NCBI GenBank assembly: GCA_902783615.1
Contig: CACZRQ010000165.1
Span: 1-12,267 of the forward strand
Length of the DNA stretch: 12,267 nt
Source of the DNA: an uncultured Bacteroidales bacterium
Lineage (GTDB): Bacteria; Bacteroidota; Bacteroidia; Bacteroidales; Bacteroidaceae
Reading direction: 5' to 3'
This document shows, piece after piece, positions 1-7,691 of the stretch. The position numbers and the translations under genes are program-made. Below the pieces are notes generated by a model, which saw nothing but the letters and a program-made list of their open reading frames with translations, was not told the origin of the DNA and did not search any database. Position 1 is the stretch's first letter. Each line of letters begins with the position of its first letter.

Positions 1-2510
1 AGACCATAGAACCACTGCATCTGCTCAAGGGTGTGATGCAGACCGGTGAGAATATTGTGAAGTTCATCTTCCAGAAACTGGGTATGAACGAGCAGCAGGT
101 TTCCATGCGCATTGACCAGGAAATCGGCAAATTGCCAAAAGTGCAGGGAGGCGAGCCCTACCTTAGCCGTGAGGCAAACACTGTGTTGCAGCAGGCTGAG
201 GACATTTCCAAGAAACTGGGCGACGAGTTCGTGTCGATCGAGCCCATCCTGATGGCCATCCTGAAGGTGAACAGCTCGGCTTCTACCATCCTGAAGGATT
301 TCGGCATGACGGAGCAAGAGCTGGCCAGTGCCGTGAACGAACTGCGTCAGGGAGGCAAGGTGAACTCACAATCGTCGGAAGACACCTATCAGGCTCTCGA
401 CAAGTATGCCATCAACCTGAACGAGGCGGCTCGAAGTGGCAAGCTCGACCCTGTGATTGGACGAGACGATGAGATTCGTCGTGTGTTGCAGATTCTGAGC
501 CGACGCACCAAGAACAACCCTATCCTGATTGGTGAACCTGGTACGGGTAAGACGGCCATCGTGGAAGGTTTGGCTCATCGTATCTTGCGAGGCGATGTGC
601 CAGAGAACCTGAAAAACAAGCAGGTATATTCACTCGACATGGGTGCTCTGATTGCAGGAGCCAAGTACAAGGGTGAGTTTGAGGAACGACTGAAGGCGGT
701 TATCAACGAGGTAACTAAATCGAGCGGCAACATCATTCTGTTCATCGATGAGATCCATACATTGGTGGGCGCAGGCAAGAGTGAAGGCGCTATGGATGCG
801 GCAAACATCCTGAAACCAGCCTTGGCACGAGGCGAACTGAGAAGCATTGGTGCCACCACCTTGGATGAGTACCAGAAGTACTTCGAAAAGGACAAGGCAT
901 TGGAACGACGCTTCCAGGTGGTGATGGTGGATGAACCAAGTACCCTCGACACCATATCTATTTTAAGAGGATTGAAGGAGCGCTATGAGAACCACCATCA
1001 TGTGCGCATCAAGGACGATGCCATCATTGCCGCCGTGGAGCTGAGTAACCGTTACATCACCGACCGTTTCTTGCCTGATAAGGCCATCGACCTGATGGAC
1101 GAGGCGGCTGCCAAACTTCGTATGGAGATTGATTCAGTGCCTGAGGAGCTGGATGAGATTACACGCAAGATCAAGCAGTTGGAGATTGAACGTGAGGCCA
1201 TTAAGCGTGAAAACGACGAGCCTAAGCTGGAGCAGATTGGCAAGGAACTGGCTGAGCTGAAGGAACAGGAAGGTCAGTATAAGGCCAAGTGGCAGAACGA
1301 GAAGACGCTGGTGAACAAGATTCAGCAGAACAAGGTAGAGATTGAAAACCTGAAGTTTGAGGCTGAACGTGCCGAGCGTGAAGGTGACTATGGCAAGGTG
1401 GCTGAGATTCGCTATGGCAAGTTGCAGTTCCTGAATAAAGAAATTGAGGATACCCAACGCAAACTGCATGAGTTGCAGGGCGATAAGGCGATGATCAAGG
1501 AGGAAGTGGACGATGAGGACATTGCCGAGGTGGTGGCTCGATGGACTGGCATCCCTGTGAGCAAAATGATGCAGAGCGAACGTGAGAAGTTGCTGCATTT
1601 GGAGGATGAACTCCACAAGCGTGTGATTGGCCAGGACGAGGCAATTACGGCCATTGCCGATGCAGTGCGAAGGAGTCGTGCCGGACTGCAAGACCCTAAG
1701 CGACCTATTGGTTCGTTCCTGTTCTTAGGTACCACTGGTGTGGGTAAGACGGAACTGGCCAAGGCATTGGCAGAGTTTCTGTTCGATGATGAGAGCATGA
1801 TGACGCGTATTGATATGAGTGAATATCAGGAGAAATTCACCGTTTCAAGGCTGGTTGGAGCGCCTCCGGGCTATGTGGGCTACGAGGAAGGTGGACAGTT
1901 GACGGAGGCTGTGCGCCACAAGCCCTACTCTGTGGTGCTGTTCGACGAAATCGAGAAAGCACACCCAGATGTGTTCAACATCTTGTTGCAGGTGTTGGAT
2001 GATGGGCGACTGACGGACAACAAGGGTCGCACGGTGAACTTCAAGAACACCATCATCATCATGACTTCCAACATGGGTAGCAGTTATATCCAGAGTCAGA
2101 TGGCCAAGTTGAACGAAGGCAACAAGAAGCAGTTGTTGGAGGAGACGAAACGCAATGTGATGGAGATGTTGAAGAAGCAGATTCGTCCTGAGTTTCTGAA
2201 CCGTATTGATGACACGATTATGTTTACGCCTCTGACGGAGAGTGAGATCAAGCAGATTGTGGGTCTGCAACTGGGCAACGTGAAGCGCATGCTTGCTGAA
2301 AATGGTGTTGAGTTGCAGGTGACCGATGATGCGTTGAATTACTTGGCGGAAGTGGGCTACGACCCTGAGTTTGGTGCTCGTCCTGTGAAGCGAGCCATCC
2401 AGGATTACATGCTGAATGAGCTGTCTCGCAAGTTGTTGGCAGAGAAAGTTGACAGAAGCAAGCCCATCATCGTAGATAGCTTTGGCGATGGCCTCGTCTT
2501 TCGGAATTAA
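1..2510 (+). CDS. clpB: ATP-dependent disaggregase ClpB, 5'-truncated by window edge
   Basis: ClpB is the cytosolic Hsp100 AAA+ disaggregase that works with DnaK/DnaJ/GrpE to pull proteins out of aggregates. The frame is open back to base 1 (reading TIEPLHLLKG just before the GTG at 33), so 33 is an internal codon and roughly 30 N-terminal residues lie outside the window. Order seen: Clp-N repeat domain; NBD1 with Walker A GEPGTGKT (531-554), pore loop KYKG (663-674) and Walker B LFIDEIH (about 736-756); a long charged coiled-coil middle domain (about 1140-1510); NBD2 with Walker A GTTGVGKT (1728-1751), pore loop GYVG and Walker B VVLFDEIEKA; then the small C-terminal domain. The long middle domain, and the lack of a recognisable ClpP-docking loop, point to ClpB rather than ClpA or ClpC. 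Visible length (about 835 residues) plus the missing part fits the usual 860 or so. The promoter lies outside the window. The product call is very secure. Confidence 0.97.
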   Translation, partial: TIEPLHLLKGVMQTGENIVKFIFQKLGMNEQQVSMRIDQEIGKLPKVQGGEPYLSREANTVLQQAEDISKKLGDEFVSIEPILMAILKVNSSASTILKDFGMTEQELASAVNELRQGGKVNSQSSEDTYQALDKYAINLNEAARSGKLDPVIGRDDEIRRVLQILSRRTKNNPILIGEPGTGKTAIVEGLAHRILRGDVPENLKNKQVYSLDMGALIAGAKYKGEFEERLKAVINEVTKSSGNIILFIDEIHTLVGAGKSEGAMDAANILKPALARGELRSIGATTLDEYQKYFEKDKALERRFQVVMVDEPSTLDTISILRGLKERYENHHHVRIKDDAIIAAVELSNRYITDRFLPDKAIDLMDEAAAKLRMEIDSVPEELDEITRKIKQLEIEREAIKRENDEPKLEQIGKELAELKEQEGQYKAKWQNEKTLVNKIQQNKVEIENLKFEAERAEREGDYGKVAEIRYGKLQFLNKEIEDTQRKLHELQGDKAMIKEEVDDEDIAEVVARWTGIPVSKMMQSEREKLLHLEDELHKRVIGQDEAITAIADAVRRSRAGLQDPKRPIGSFLFLGTTGVGKTELAKALAEFLFDDESMMTRIDMSEYQEKFTVSRLVGAPPGYVGYEEGGQLTEAVRHKPYSVVLFDEIEKAHPDVFNILLQVLDDGRLTDNKGRTVNFKNTIIIMTSNMGSSYIQSQMAKLNEGNKKQLLEETKRNVMEMLKKQIRPEFLNRIDDTIMFTPLTESEIKQIVGLQLGNVKRMLAENGVELQVTDDALNYLAEVGYDPEFGARPVKRAIQDYMLNELSRKLLAEKVDRSKPIIVDSFGDGLVFRN

Positions 2511-2514
2511 TATG

Positions 2515-2544
2515 AAAAAGGCTGCGAATTTCGCAGCCTTTTTT
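2515..2544. terminator. Bidirectional intrinsic terminator between clpB and the aldo/keto reductase gene
   Basis: A perfect 8-bp GC-rich stem (2520-2527 with 2531-2538, three-base loop) is flanked by A5 on the left and T6 on the right. It therefore has a U-tract when read from either strand. It starts five bases after the clpB stop and ends nine bases before the stop of the converging gene, which is the expected place for a shared terminator. Confidence 0.9.
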
Positions 2545-2553
2545 AATTGTCAA

Positions 2554-3960
2554 TCATAGTGTATTTTGCTTCAACTTCTCCACAAAATCATCGATGCGAT
2601 TCATCCATTCGGGGATGTTGATCATCTGCGGACAATGAGGCGAACACTGGTTGCAATTGGTGCAATGACTGGCCTGACGGAGTCTTGGCACAGTTCGGTC
2701 ATAGCCTACCAGGAATGCCTGACGAGCCTCCTTGTAATTGGCATCTTGCTGACTCTCAGGCAGGAAACCTTGATTCACGCACTTGTTGTAATGCGTCAGA
2801 ATGCCTGGAATATCAAGTCCGTAGGGACAAGGCATGCAATAGTTACACTGGTTGCAAGGCACAGTTGGGTATTCTTGCATCAAATCGGCCGTTACATACA
2901 GGAAATCCTTATCCTCGTCAGTCAATTCCTTCAAAGGTCCGAAGCTACGCACATTGTCCTGCAGGTTCTCCATGTAGGTCATGCCACTCAGTGCACAGAA
3001 CACATTGGGGAATGAGCCCACGAAGCGGAAAGCCCATGAAGCCACACTATTCTCTGGCTCCTGTTGCTTCAGGCGAGCCACCAGATGGTTAGGAATATTG
3101 GCCAGACGACCTCCCAAGAGAGGCTCCATCACCACCACAGGAATGTTGCGCTTGGTCAACTCATTGTACATGTATTCAGCTGTCATCGAAGCACCTACGG
3201 CATGATGCCAATCCAGGTAGTTCATCTGGATCTGCACGAAATCCCAGGTGTAATTGCCTGCATCGTGTTGCTGCATACACCAGTCGAAAGTTTCCTGGTC
3301 GCCATGATAAGAGAATCCCAAGTGGCGGATTCTGCCAGCTTCTTTCTCTTTCCTCAGAAAATCGTACATGCCATTTTCAATGAAACGACGCTTCGACATT
3401 TCCAAGCCACCCTGCCCCATCACATGCAACAGGTAGTAGTCGATATAATCCGTTGACAATTCCTTGAACGAGTTCTCATACATCACCTTTGAACCCTCAT
3501 AACCATGAGTACGAGGATCGAAATTCGAGAGCTTGGTAGCGATGTAGTACGACTCACGAGGATATTTCTTCAAGGCATCGCCAGTGGCTTTCTCCGACAA
3601 GCCCATGCAATAGGCTGGCGATGTGTCAAAATAGTTCACACCATGGGCAATGGCATAGTCAATTAGCTCATTCACACGCTCTTGGTCAACAGCCTGCGGA
3701 CGATTGTTCTCATCGTTGATCATGGGCCAACGCATACATCCGTAGCCCAAAAGAGAGATGCGGTCGTTGTGCAGATTCGGCCAAGTACGATAAGTCATTT
3801 GGTCGGTAGGCACAGGCGTGGTGTGATGACCAGCAGGGTCATACATCGCATTTTTCTTGGGGGCACAACCTGTAAGCGACACAGCACCAGCTGCGGCTCC
3901 TGCTCCCATCAAGCCCAAGAAATGGCGACGACTGATGGCTTTCTTTTCTTTATCTTCCAT
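2554..3960 (-). CDS. Tat-exported aldo/keto reductase with C-terminal 2x[4Fe-4S] ferredoxin domain
   Basis: 468-residue oxidoreductase; substrate unknown. The N-terminus carries a twin-arginine signal (SRRHFLGLMG, residues 10-19) and a hydrophobic stretch ending in a lipobox LTGC with Cys32, so it is probably exported folded and lipid-anchored. Residues of about 60-340 form an aldo/keto reductase barrel with the catalytic tetrad visible as Asp112, Tyr117, Lys143 and His179. The C-terminal part has two cysteine clusters: Cys369/372/375/378 followed by Pro, and Cys433/436/439/443 followed by Pro, typical of [4Fe-4S] ligation. The ATG at 3960 is chosen because it places the twin-arginine motif correctly; there is no Shine-Dalgarno, which is normal for Bacteroidetes. 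The gene appears monocistronic: a terminator follows it and it is separated by 123 bases from the esterase gene upstream. The family is well populated in Bacteroidetes but the in vivo reaction is not evident from sequence. The domain call is secure; location is inferred from the signal. Confidence 0.93.
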   Translation of the reverse strand: MEDKEKKAISRRHFLGLMGAGAAAGAVSLTGCAPKKNAMYDPAGHHTTPVPTDQMTYRTWPNLHNDRISLLGYGCMRWPMINDENNRPQAVDQERVNELIDYAIAHGVNYFDTSPAYCMGLSEKATGDALKKYPRESYYIATKLSNFDPRTHGYEGSKVMYENSFKELSTDYIDYYLLHVMGQGGLEMSKRRFIENGMYDFLRKEKEAGRIRHLGFSYHGDQETFDWCMQQHDAGNYTWDFVQIQMNYLDWHHAVGASMTAEYMYNELTKRNIPVVVMEPLLGGRLANIPNHLVARLKQQEPENSVASWAFRFVGSFPNVFCALSGMTYMENLQDNVRSFGPLKELTDEDKDFLYVTADLMQEYPTVPCNQCNYCMPCPYGLDIPGILTHYNKCVNQGFLPESQQDANYKEARQAFLVGYDRTVPRLRQASHCTNCNQCSPHCPQMINIPEWMNRIDDFVEKLKQNTL

Positions 3961-3995
3961 ACGTAAACACTTTTATCAAATTAACTCTCAATGGG

Positions 3996-4003
3996 CAAAT
4001 TTA
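3996..4003 (-). promoter_or_regulatory. Probable -7 promoter box for the aldo/keto reductase gene
   Basis: On the minus strand this reads TAAATTTG, an exact match to the Bacteroidetes -7 consensus TAnnTTTG, 35 bases before the start codon. No TTTG lies at the usual 19-21 base spacing upstream; the nearest is only 12 bases away (4016-4019). The assignment rests on the -7 box alone. It sits in the 123-base gap 3961-4083, in which I see no gene. Confidence 0.4.
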
Positions 4004-4083
4004 ATAATAATATTTCAAAAACATCTCTTTTCTTTCCTAAAAACGAAAAAGAGGTGATTATAACGAAACAGAAACACGACTGA

Positions 4084-4899
4084 TTATCTGTTCCAGTCGA
4101 TTTTCGGACGAGGATAGATCACATACTTCTTCAAGAGATGGAACGCAGGAGCAGCCATCTCACCATGATTGTAACCATCCAGCTCATACATGGTTACATC
4201 GGGATGACCCACCACCTTGAGCATACGCCAGAAATAGGCAGTCTCTTCATAGCGTCCCAACATCTCTTCCTCACGGTCGCCAGAGATGATGACCATCTTG
4301 GGAGCATCCGGACGAATCCAATACAAGGGGGCGAACTCATCAATCAGGGGTTGGGTGTTCTTCATGCCTTTACTCTGACGATAGGCAAAATGGGTGATGA
4401 CCTGGCCACTGAATGGCACCAAGGCAGCAATGTTGTCGGCATCAATGCCATACTTCTGTAACCACTTCTTGTCCAATCCAATCATGTTGGTGAGATAACC
4501 ACCGGCAGAGTGTCCGCTCACATAGATTTTCTTGGTGTCGCCACCATACTGGGCAATGTTCTTGAAGGTCCAAGCCACTGCAGCTGCGGCATCGTCAATC
4601 ACTTCGGGCAACTCAGCCTTGGGCAACAGACGATAATTCACTGCCACAACAATGATCTTGCTGTTCTGCAACTGTTCGGGCACTTGCTTGTTGCCACTGG
4701 TCAAGCCACCTCCATGGAACCATACCACCACTGGAAGGTCTTTCACGCCATCCTGATAATAAACATCCAACTTGCAACGCTCGGCTGCATAGTCACCAGC
4801 ATCCGCATGGTAAGGAATGTTTTCTACTGTCTTGTACTCCTGTGCGTTAGCTAATAAGGCCAACATGCACACCACGATAAATGTAAACGTTTTCTTCAT
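4084..4899 (-). CDS. Secreted alpha/beta hydrolase, carboxylesterase-like
   Basis: 271-residue serine hydrolase with a classical Sec signal peptide (MKK plus a hydrophobic core, likely cut after LLANA, residue 19), so it is expected in the periplasm or outside. The oxyanion-hole motif HGGG is at residues 62-65 and the nucleophile elbow GHSAGG has Ser131. Asp208 (SGDREE) and His245 (GYNHGEM) are good candidates for the other two triad members. HGGG together with GHSAG is the hormone-sensitive-lipase/carboxylesterase pattern, so a short-chain ester, including acetyl groups on sugars, is a reasonable substrate guess, but nothing proves it. It starts seven bases after the stop of the M1 aminopeptidase gene and probably shares its transcript, so no separate promoter is expected. 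The gap after it has only a weak, AT-rich hairpin. Confidence 0.88.
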   Translation of the reverse strand: MKKTFTFIVVCMLALLANAQEYKTVENIPYHADAGDYAAERCKLDVYYQDGVKDLPVVVWFHGGGLTSGNKQVPEQLQNSKIIVVAVNYRLLPKAELPEVIDDAAAAVAWTFKNIAQYGGDTKKIYVSGHSAGGYLTNMIGLDKKWLQKYGIDADNIAALVPFSGQVITHFAYRQSKGMKNTQPLIDEFAPLYWIRPDAPKMVIISGDREEEMLGRYEETAYFWRMLKVVGHPDVTMYELDGYNHGEMAAPAFHLLKKYVIYPRPKIDWNR

Positions 4900-4906
4900 G
4901 ATATTG

Positions 4907-7408
4907 TTATTCTTTAAATTGATTCAACAAAGGATAGGCTGCCATGAGCAACTTGTTTTTCAAGGCTAAGGGATAGTCGGGATGCTCGTCGAGGAATTGT
5001 TGCACAAGTTGTGCTGCTTCCTGACTATGATGCCCACCCAACAGGCTGGCCACCCAGTTTTTGGGGAAGAAGATGTCGCCTGTTTGCTGCACCTCCTGCA
5101 GTTCCTCCAAGCCAGGCAAGATGAAACGATTGTTAGCAGGTTCACGTAATGGACTGTTCAACAGCGACAAAAGTCGTTGCACCCAAGGCTCAATGGCTCT
5201 ATTCTCAGGCTCAAGTAATGAATCAAACAAAGCTTGCTGAACCGATTCGTCAGGATTGCAAGCCTTGCTGATGAAATCGAACTCACGCATCAGGTCGGCA
5301 TTGGTGAGGCGACTGCGTTGCTCATCCACAATCTGTTGCCACTGGTCTGGCATGCGCAAAGCCAACTGATAGGCCATGGTCATGTAATCGTTCACATTCA
5401 GCAAAGCATCGTCCTGCAGTTTCCACCTATTATATACATAGGAGGTGACTTCAGGCAATGTGGCTAAGCTGAAAAGCATGCGAGTGAGTCGCTGGCGACA
5501 CGACGGAAGGCTATGGATTTGCGAAAGCTTCCAGAGCTGCTGTTCCGCATCAGCTCGATTCTGACCTTGCATCTCTTCGGCACAGGTGTTGATATAACCA
5601 CACAACGACGAGGCAATCAATGCATTGCTTTCACGCCTTAGACCATCCAACAATGATTGGAAAGCAATTTCCACATCAACCTGATGCATCAAGTAAGCTT
5701 CGTAGATGTTCATGGCTATAGCCAGACGTGAAGTTTCTTCCGCCACTTCATACCAATGATTCAATTGCCATTTCATGGAAAAATAGTCAAAGCGAGCGTA
5801 ACCCTTGCCATCGTAATTGGGAACCAAGTCGATGGTTCCAGCAGGCACTCTAAGCTCAATCTCAGAGGTTTGCAAATTCACTTCTTGGCTCAGTATGTTG
5901 CCATCTTCTTGAATCAGCCCCATGCTGAACCGTTGTTGCCAGACGATACCTCGGTCGTAAGGGTCTTTTTGTTGAATAGTCATGGTATGACCATCCAACT
6001 TCGAGGTTATCACAGGTGCACCCTTCTGTTTCACCCAAGCTTCGCTGAACTGCGGCAAGTGTGCATCTGGATTCTCATGGTCGAGGATGGCAATCAAATC
6101 ATCCCAAGTGGCATTGGCGTAAGAGAATCGTCGCAGGTATTTCTGCAAACCATTCTGGAAAGCCTGCGAACCCATCTGTTCCTCCAACTTGCGCATCATT
6201 ACAGGAGCCTTATCGTAGATGATATTGCCATACACCAAGCCCGCATTCTGCAGATTGTCAAGTGGTTGTTGAATGGGATGTGTGCCTTCGGTACGGTCTT
6301 CAGCCAAAGCCGTAATGTGGTAATCCTTGATGAAGTTCAAGTCGTGGTTGATGTCCTTGAAATGACTATGGGAGATCTTGGCAGCCATGTAATTGGCAAA
6401 CACCTCTTTTGTCCATACATCGTTGAACCAACGCATGGTCACCAGGTCGCCAAACCACATGTGACTGGTTTCGTGGGCAATGAGTTCCATGCGCGACAGT
6501 TCTTCGTCAGGTGTGGGATGCTCGCTCACAAACATGCGCTTATCGTTGTATTGGATGGCTCCCACATGTTCCATGCCACCAAATTGGAAGCCTGGCAGGA
6601 TGATGAAGTCGTATTTCTGGAATGGAAAGGCAATGTCGGTGTAGTCTTCTAACCAAGCCAAAGACTGGAATACTTGGTCGAAGATGATGGGAAGCTGTGC
6701 CACCTTCTTAGGATCTGTCTCACGATAGTAGGCATACACAGTTCGGCCATTTCGTGTAGCCCCTTCCACCTCGAATTTGCCTGCCACAAATGAGAACAGA
6801 TAGGTGGGAATCAAATCGGATTCATGGAACTTCAATTGCTTGGCGTATGCGTCAACCTCTTGACTCTGAATCTCTCCTGCGCTTACTGCTACCCAATCTT
6901 TGGGAATATCCAACTCAAGCGTGAACCTTGCCTTGATGTCTGGCTGGTCGAAACAAGGGAATACAGAACGGGCATGATCGGGCACGAAGAGGGTGTAGAG
7001 ATAATCATCATTGCGGTTGAGCGACTTGTCATTGCTCACGATGTCGATGCCGATATAGTTATTTCCTTTTATTAATAAAGAGGTGGGAATGATGATGTGT
7101 TCGTTTTCATACACCAGCTGGACGGCTTTACCATTCACCACACTGGTACCATCAACAAGACCTTGGAAATCTATCTGAAGAGGACAATTTCCTTTCCAAT
7201 TGAAGCTGATCTCCACATGGCCAAGCACAGGCTCGTGCATGTCTGATGGTATAGTAAACTGCAGGTTATAAGCAACATCACTCACATCTTCAGCTCTTTG
7301 CTCAGCCAAAGAAAGTGAAACACCATTCTCTACAGGCACCTCTTTCCGATGCCCTGTGCAAGCCACAACCAACAGCCACAACACCCAGATCCAACCCCAA
7401 TTCTTCAT
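4907..7408 (-). CDS. M1 family zinc aminopeptidase, lipoprotein
   Basis: 833-residue metallopeptidase that removes N-terminal residues from peptides. A short signal (MKNWGWIWVLWLLVVAC) ends in a lipobox with Cys17, so it is probably a lipid-anchored envelope protein, unlike cytosolic PepN. The exopeptidase motif appears as GGMEH (277-281; the family's GxMEN). The zinc site is HETSH (His312, Glu313, His316) with the third ligand Glu335 exactly 19 residues on (HEXXH-X18-E), and the transition-state Tyr is probably Tyr398 (IIYDK). Residues before about 220 match the beta-saddle domain, and the last 300 or so are a helical C-terminal domain as in full-length M1 enzymes. All catalytic residues are present, so it should be active. 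It is first in a two-gene unit with the secreted esterase. A role in using dietary or host peptides is an inference from location only. An opposite-strand ORF of 298 codons inside it is a shadow. Confidence 0.95.
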   Translation of the reverse strand: MKNWGWIWVLWLLVVACTGHRKEVPVENGVSLSLAEQRAEDVSDVAYNLQFTIPSDMHEPVLGHVEISFNWKGNCPLQIDFQGLVDGTSVVNGKAVQLVYENEHIIIPTSLLIKGNNYIGIDIVSNDKSLNRNDDYLYTLFVPDHARSVFPCFDQPDIKARFTLELDIPKDWVAVSAGEIQSQEVDAYAKQLKFHESDLIPTYLFSFVAGKFEVEGATRNGRTVYAYYRETDPKKVAQLPIIFDQVFQSLAWLEDYTDIAFPFQKYDFIILPGFQFGGMEHVGAIQYNDKRMFVSEHPTPDEELSRMELIAHETSHMWFGDLVTMRWFNDVWTKEVFANYMAAKISHSHFKDINHDLNFIKDYHITALAEDRTEGTHPIQQPLDNLQNAGLVYGNIIYDKAPVMMRKLEEQMGSQAFQNGLQKYLRRFSYANATWDDLIAILDHENPDAHLPQFSEAWVKQKGAPVITSKLDGHTMTIQQKDPYDRGIVWQQRFSMGLIQEDGNILSQEVNLQTSEIELRVPAGTIDLVPNYDGKGYARFDYFSMKWQLNHWYEVAEETSRLAIAMNIYEAYLMHQVDVEIAFQSLLDGLRRESNALIASSLCGYINTCAEEMQGQNRADAEQQLWKLSQIHSLPSCRQRLTRMLFSLATLPEVTSYVYNRWKLQDDALLNVNDYMTMAYQLALRMPDQWQQIVDEQRSRLTNADLMREFDFISKACNPDESVQQALFDSLLEPENRAIEPWVQRLLSLLNSPLREPANNRFILPGLEELQEVQQTGDIFFPKNWVASLLGGHHSQEAAQLVQQFLDEHPDYPLALKNKLLMAAYPLLNQFKE

Positions 7409-7428
7409 TATCTATACAAATTTGTGCG

Positions 7429-7459
7429 TAAAGATACAATAATTAAGTGAAATAACAAA
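7429..7459 (-). promoter_or_regulatory. Probable promoter of the M1 aminopeptidase-esterase unit
   Basis: On the minus strand a TTTG (7456-7459) is followed after 19 bases by TATCTTTA (7429-7436). This is one mismatch from the Bacteroidetes -7 consensus TAnnTTTG, with the right spacing from the -33 element. The box lies 20 bases before the aminopeptidase ATG, which implies a short leader. The leader contains a 10-base palindrome, ACAAATTTGT (7416-7425), whose role, if any, is unknown. Confidence 0.45.
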
Positions 7460-7518
7460 AAAATGACGCCCCGCTTTTCACAAAGAAGGACGCCTACGAA
7501 GTTAAATAAAAAATACCG

Positions 7519-7591
7519 AGCGGCAAGCGGGGTTCGAACCCGTGACCTTCGGCTTGGGAAGCCAACGCTCTGCCAACTGAGCTACTGCCGC
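7519..7591 (-). tRNA. tRNA-Gly (anticodon CCC)
   Basis: The minus strand folds into a full cloverleaf of 73 bases including the discriminator. Acceptor GCGGCAG pairs with TTGCCGC (last pair G-U); the D-stem is GCTC/GAGC; the anticodon stem TTGGC/GCCGA contains a seven-base loop TTCCCAA, giving anticodon CCC, which reads GGG glycine codons. The T-loop is TTCGAAC. Discriminator position 73 is U, usual for bacterial glycine tRNAs. CCA is not encoded and must be added afterwards. One oddity: base pair 49-65 at the foot of the T-stem is A-C rather than paired. A T6 run follows at 7508-7513 region of the opposite strand's A-rich stretch and may help end transcription, but there is no separate hairpin. 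Confidence 0.96.
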
Positions 7592-7609
7592 AAAATCCTA
7601 TTCTCTTTG

Positions 7610-7642
7610 CAAAGATAATGTTTTTTATCTAAAACATTCAAG
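7610..7642 (-). promoter_or_regulatory. Promoter of tRNA-Gly
   Basis: The minus strand has TATCTTTG (7610-7617), an exact match to TAnnTTTG. A CTTG at 7639-7642, 21 bases upstream, stands in for the -33 TTTG with one mismatch. The -7 box is 18 bases before the first base of the mature tRNA, as expected for a tRNA promoter in this phylum. Confidence 0.65.
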
Positions 7643-7662
7643 TAAATGTGAAACTTTTTTTT

Positions 7663-7670
7663 TATTTTTG
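7663..7670 (+). promoter_or_regulatory. -7 box of the cobUTSC operon promoter
   Basis: TATTTTTG matches TAnnTTTG exactly and lies 21 bases before the cobU ATG at 7692. The first T of the box is the last base of a nine-T tract (7655-7663). No good -33 TTTG is seen 19-21 bases upstream. The 100 bases between tRNA-Gly and cobU hold the two divergent promoters and have no room for a cobalamin riboswitch of normal size (about 200 bases). Confidence 0.5.
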
Positions 7671-7691
7671 CAACAATATAAGACAAGCAGC

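Noticed and set aside
33..35. GTG at 33 as the true start of clpB
   Set aside because: The upstream codons back to base 1 continue the conserved Clp-N sequence, so the gene is cut by the window edge rather than starting here.
1134..1691. 185-codon open frame on the - strand opposite clpB
   Set aside because: It covers the coiled-coil middle domain, whose Glu/Lys/Leu-rich codons give long antisense frames rich in Leu; no independent support.
4025..4053. CTCTTTT/AAAAGAG inverted repeat after the esterase gene
   Set aside because: Only seven mostly A-T pairs around a 15-base loop; too weak to call a terminator, although a short T-run follows on the minus strand.
5756..6652. 298-codon open frame on the + strand opposite the M1 aminopeptidase
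   Set aside because: It lies wholly inside a gene with all catalytic motifs in the other strand; its translation has no recognisable domain and looks like a mirror of the real codons.
7465..7494. Repeated GACGCC (7465-7470 and 7489-7494)
   Set aside because: A six-base direct repeat in the leader region is expected by chance; it is not inverted and forms no hairpin.
7668..7691. TTG start extending CobU by eight residues
   Set aside because: The TTG falls within the -7 promoter box and the extra residues precede the conserved N-terminal strand; ATG at 7692 fits the family.
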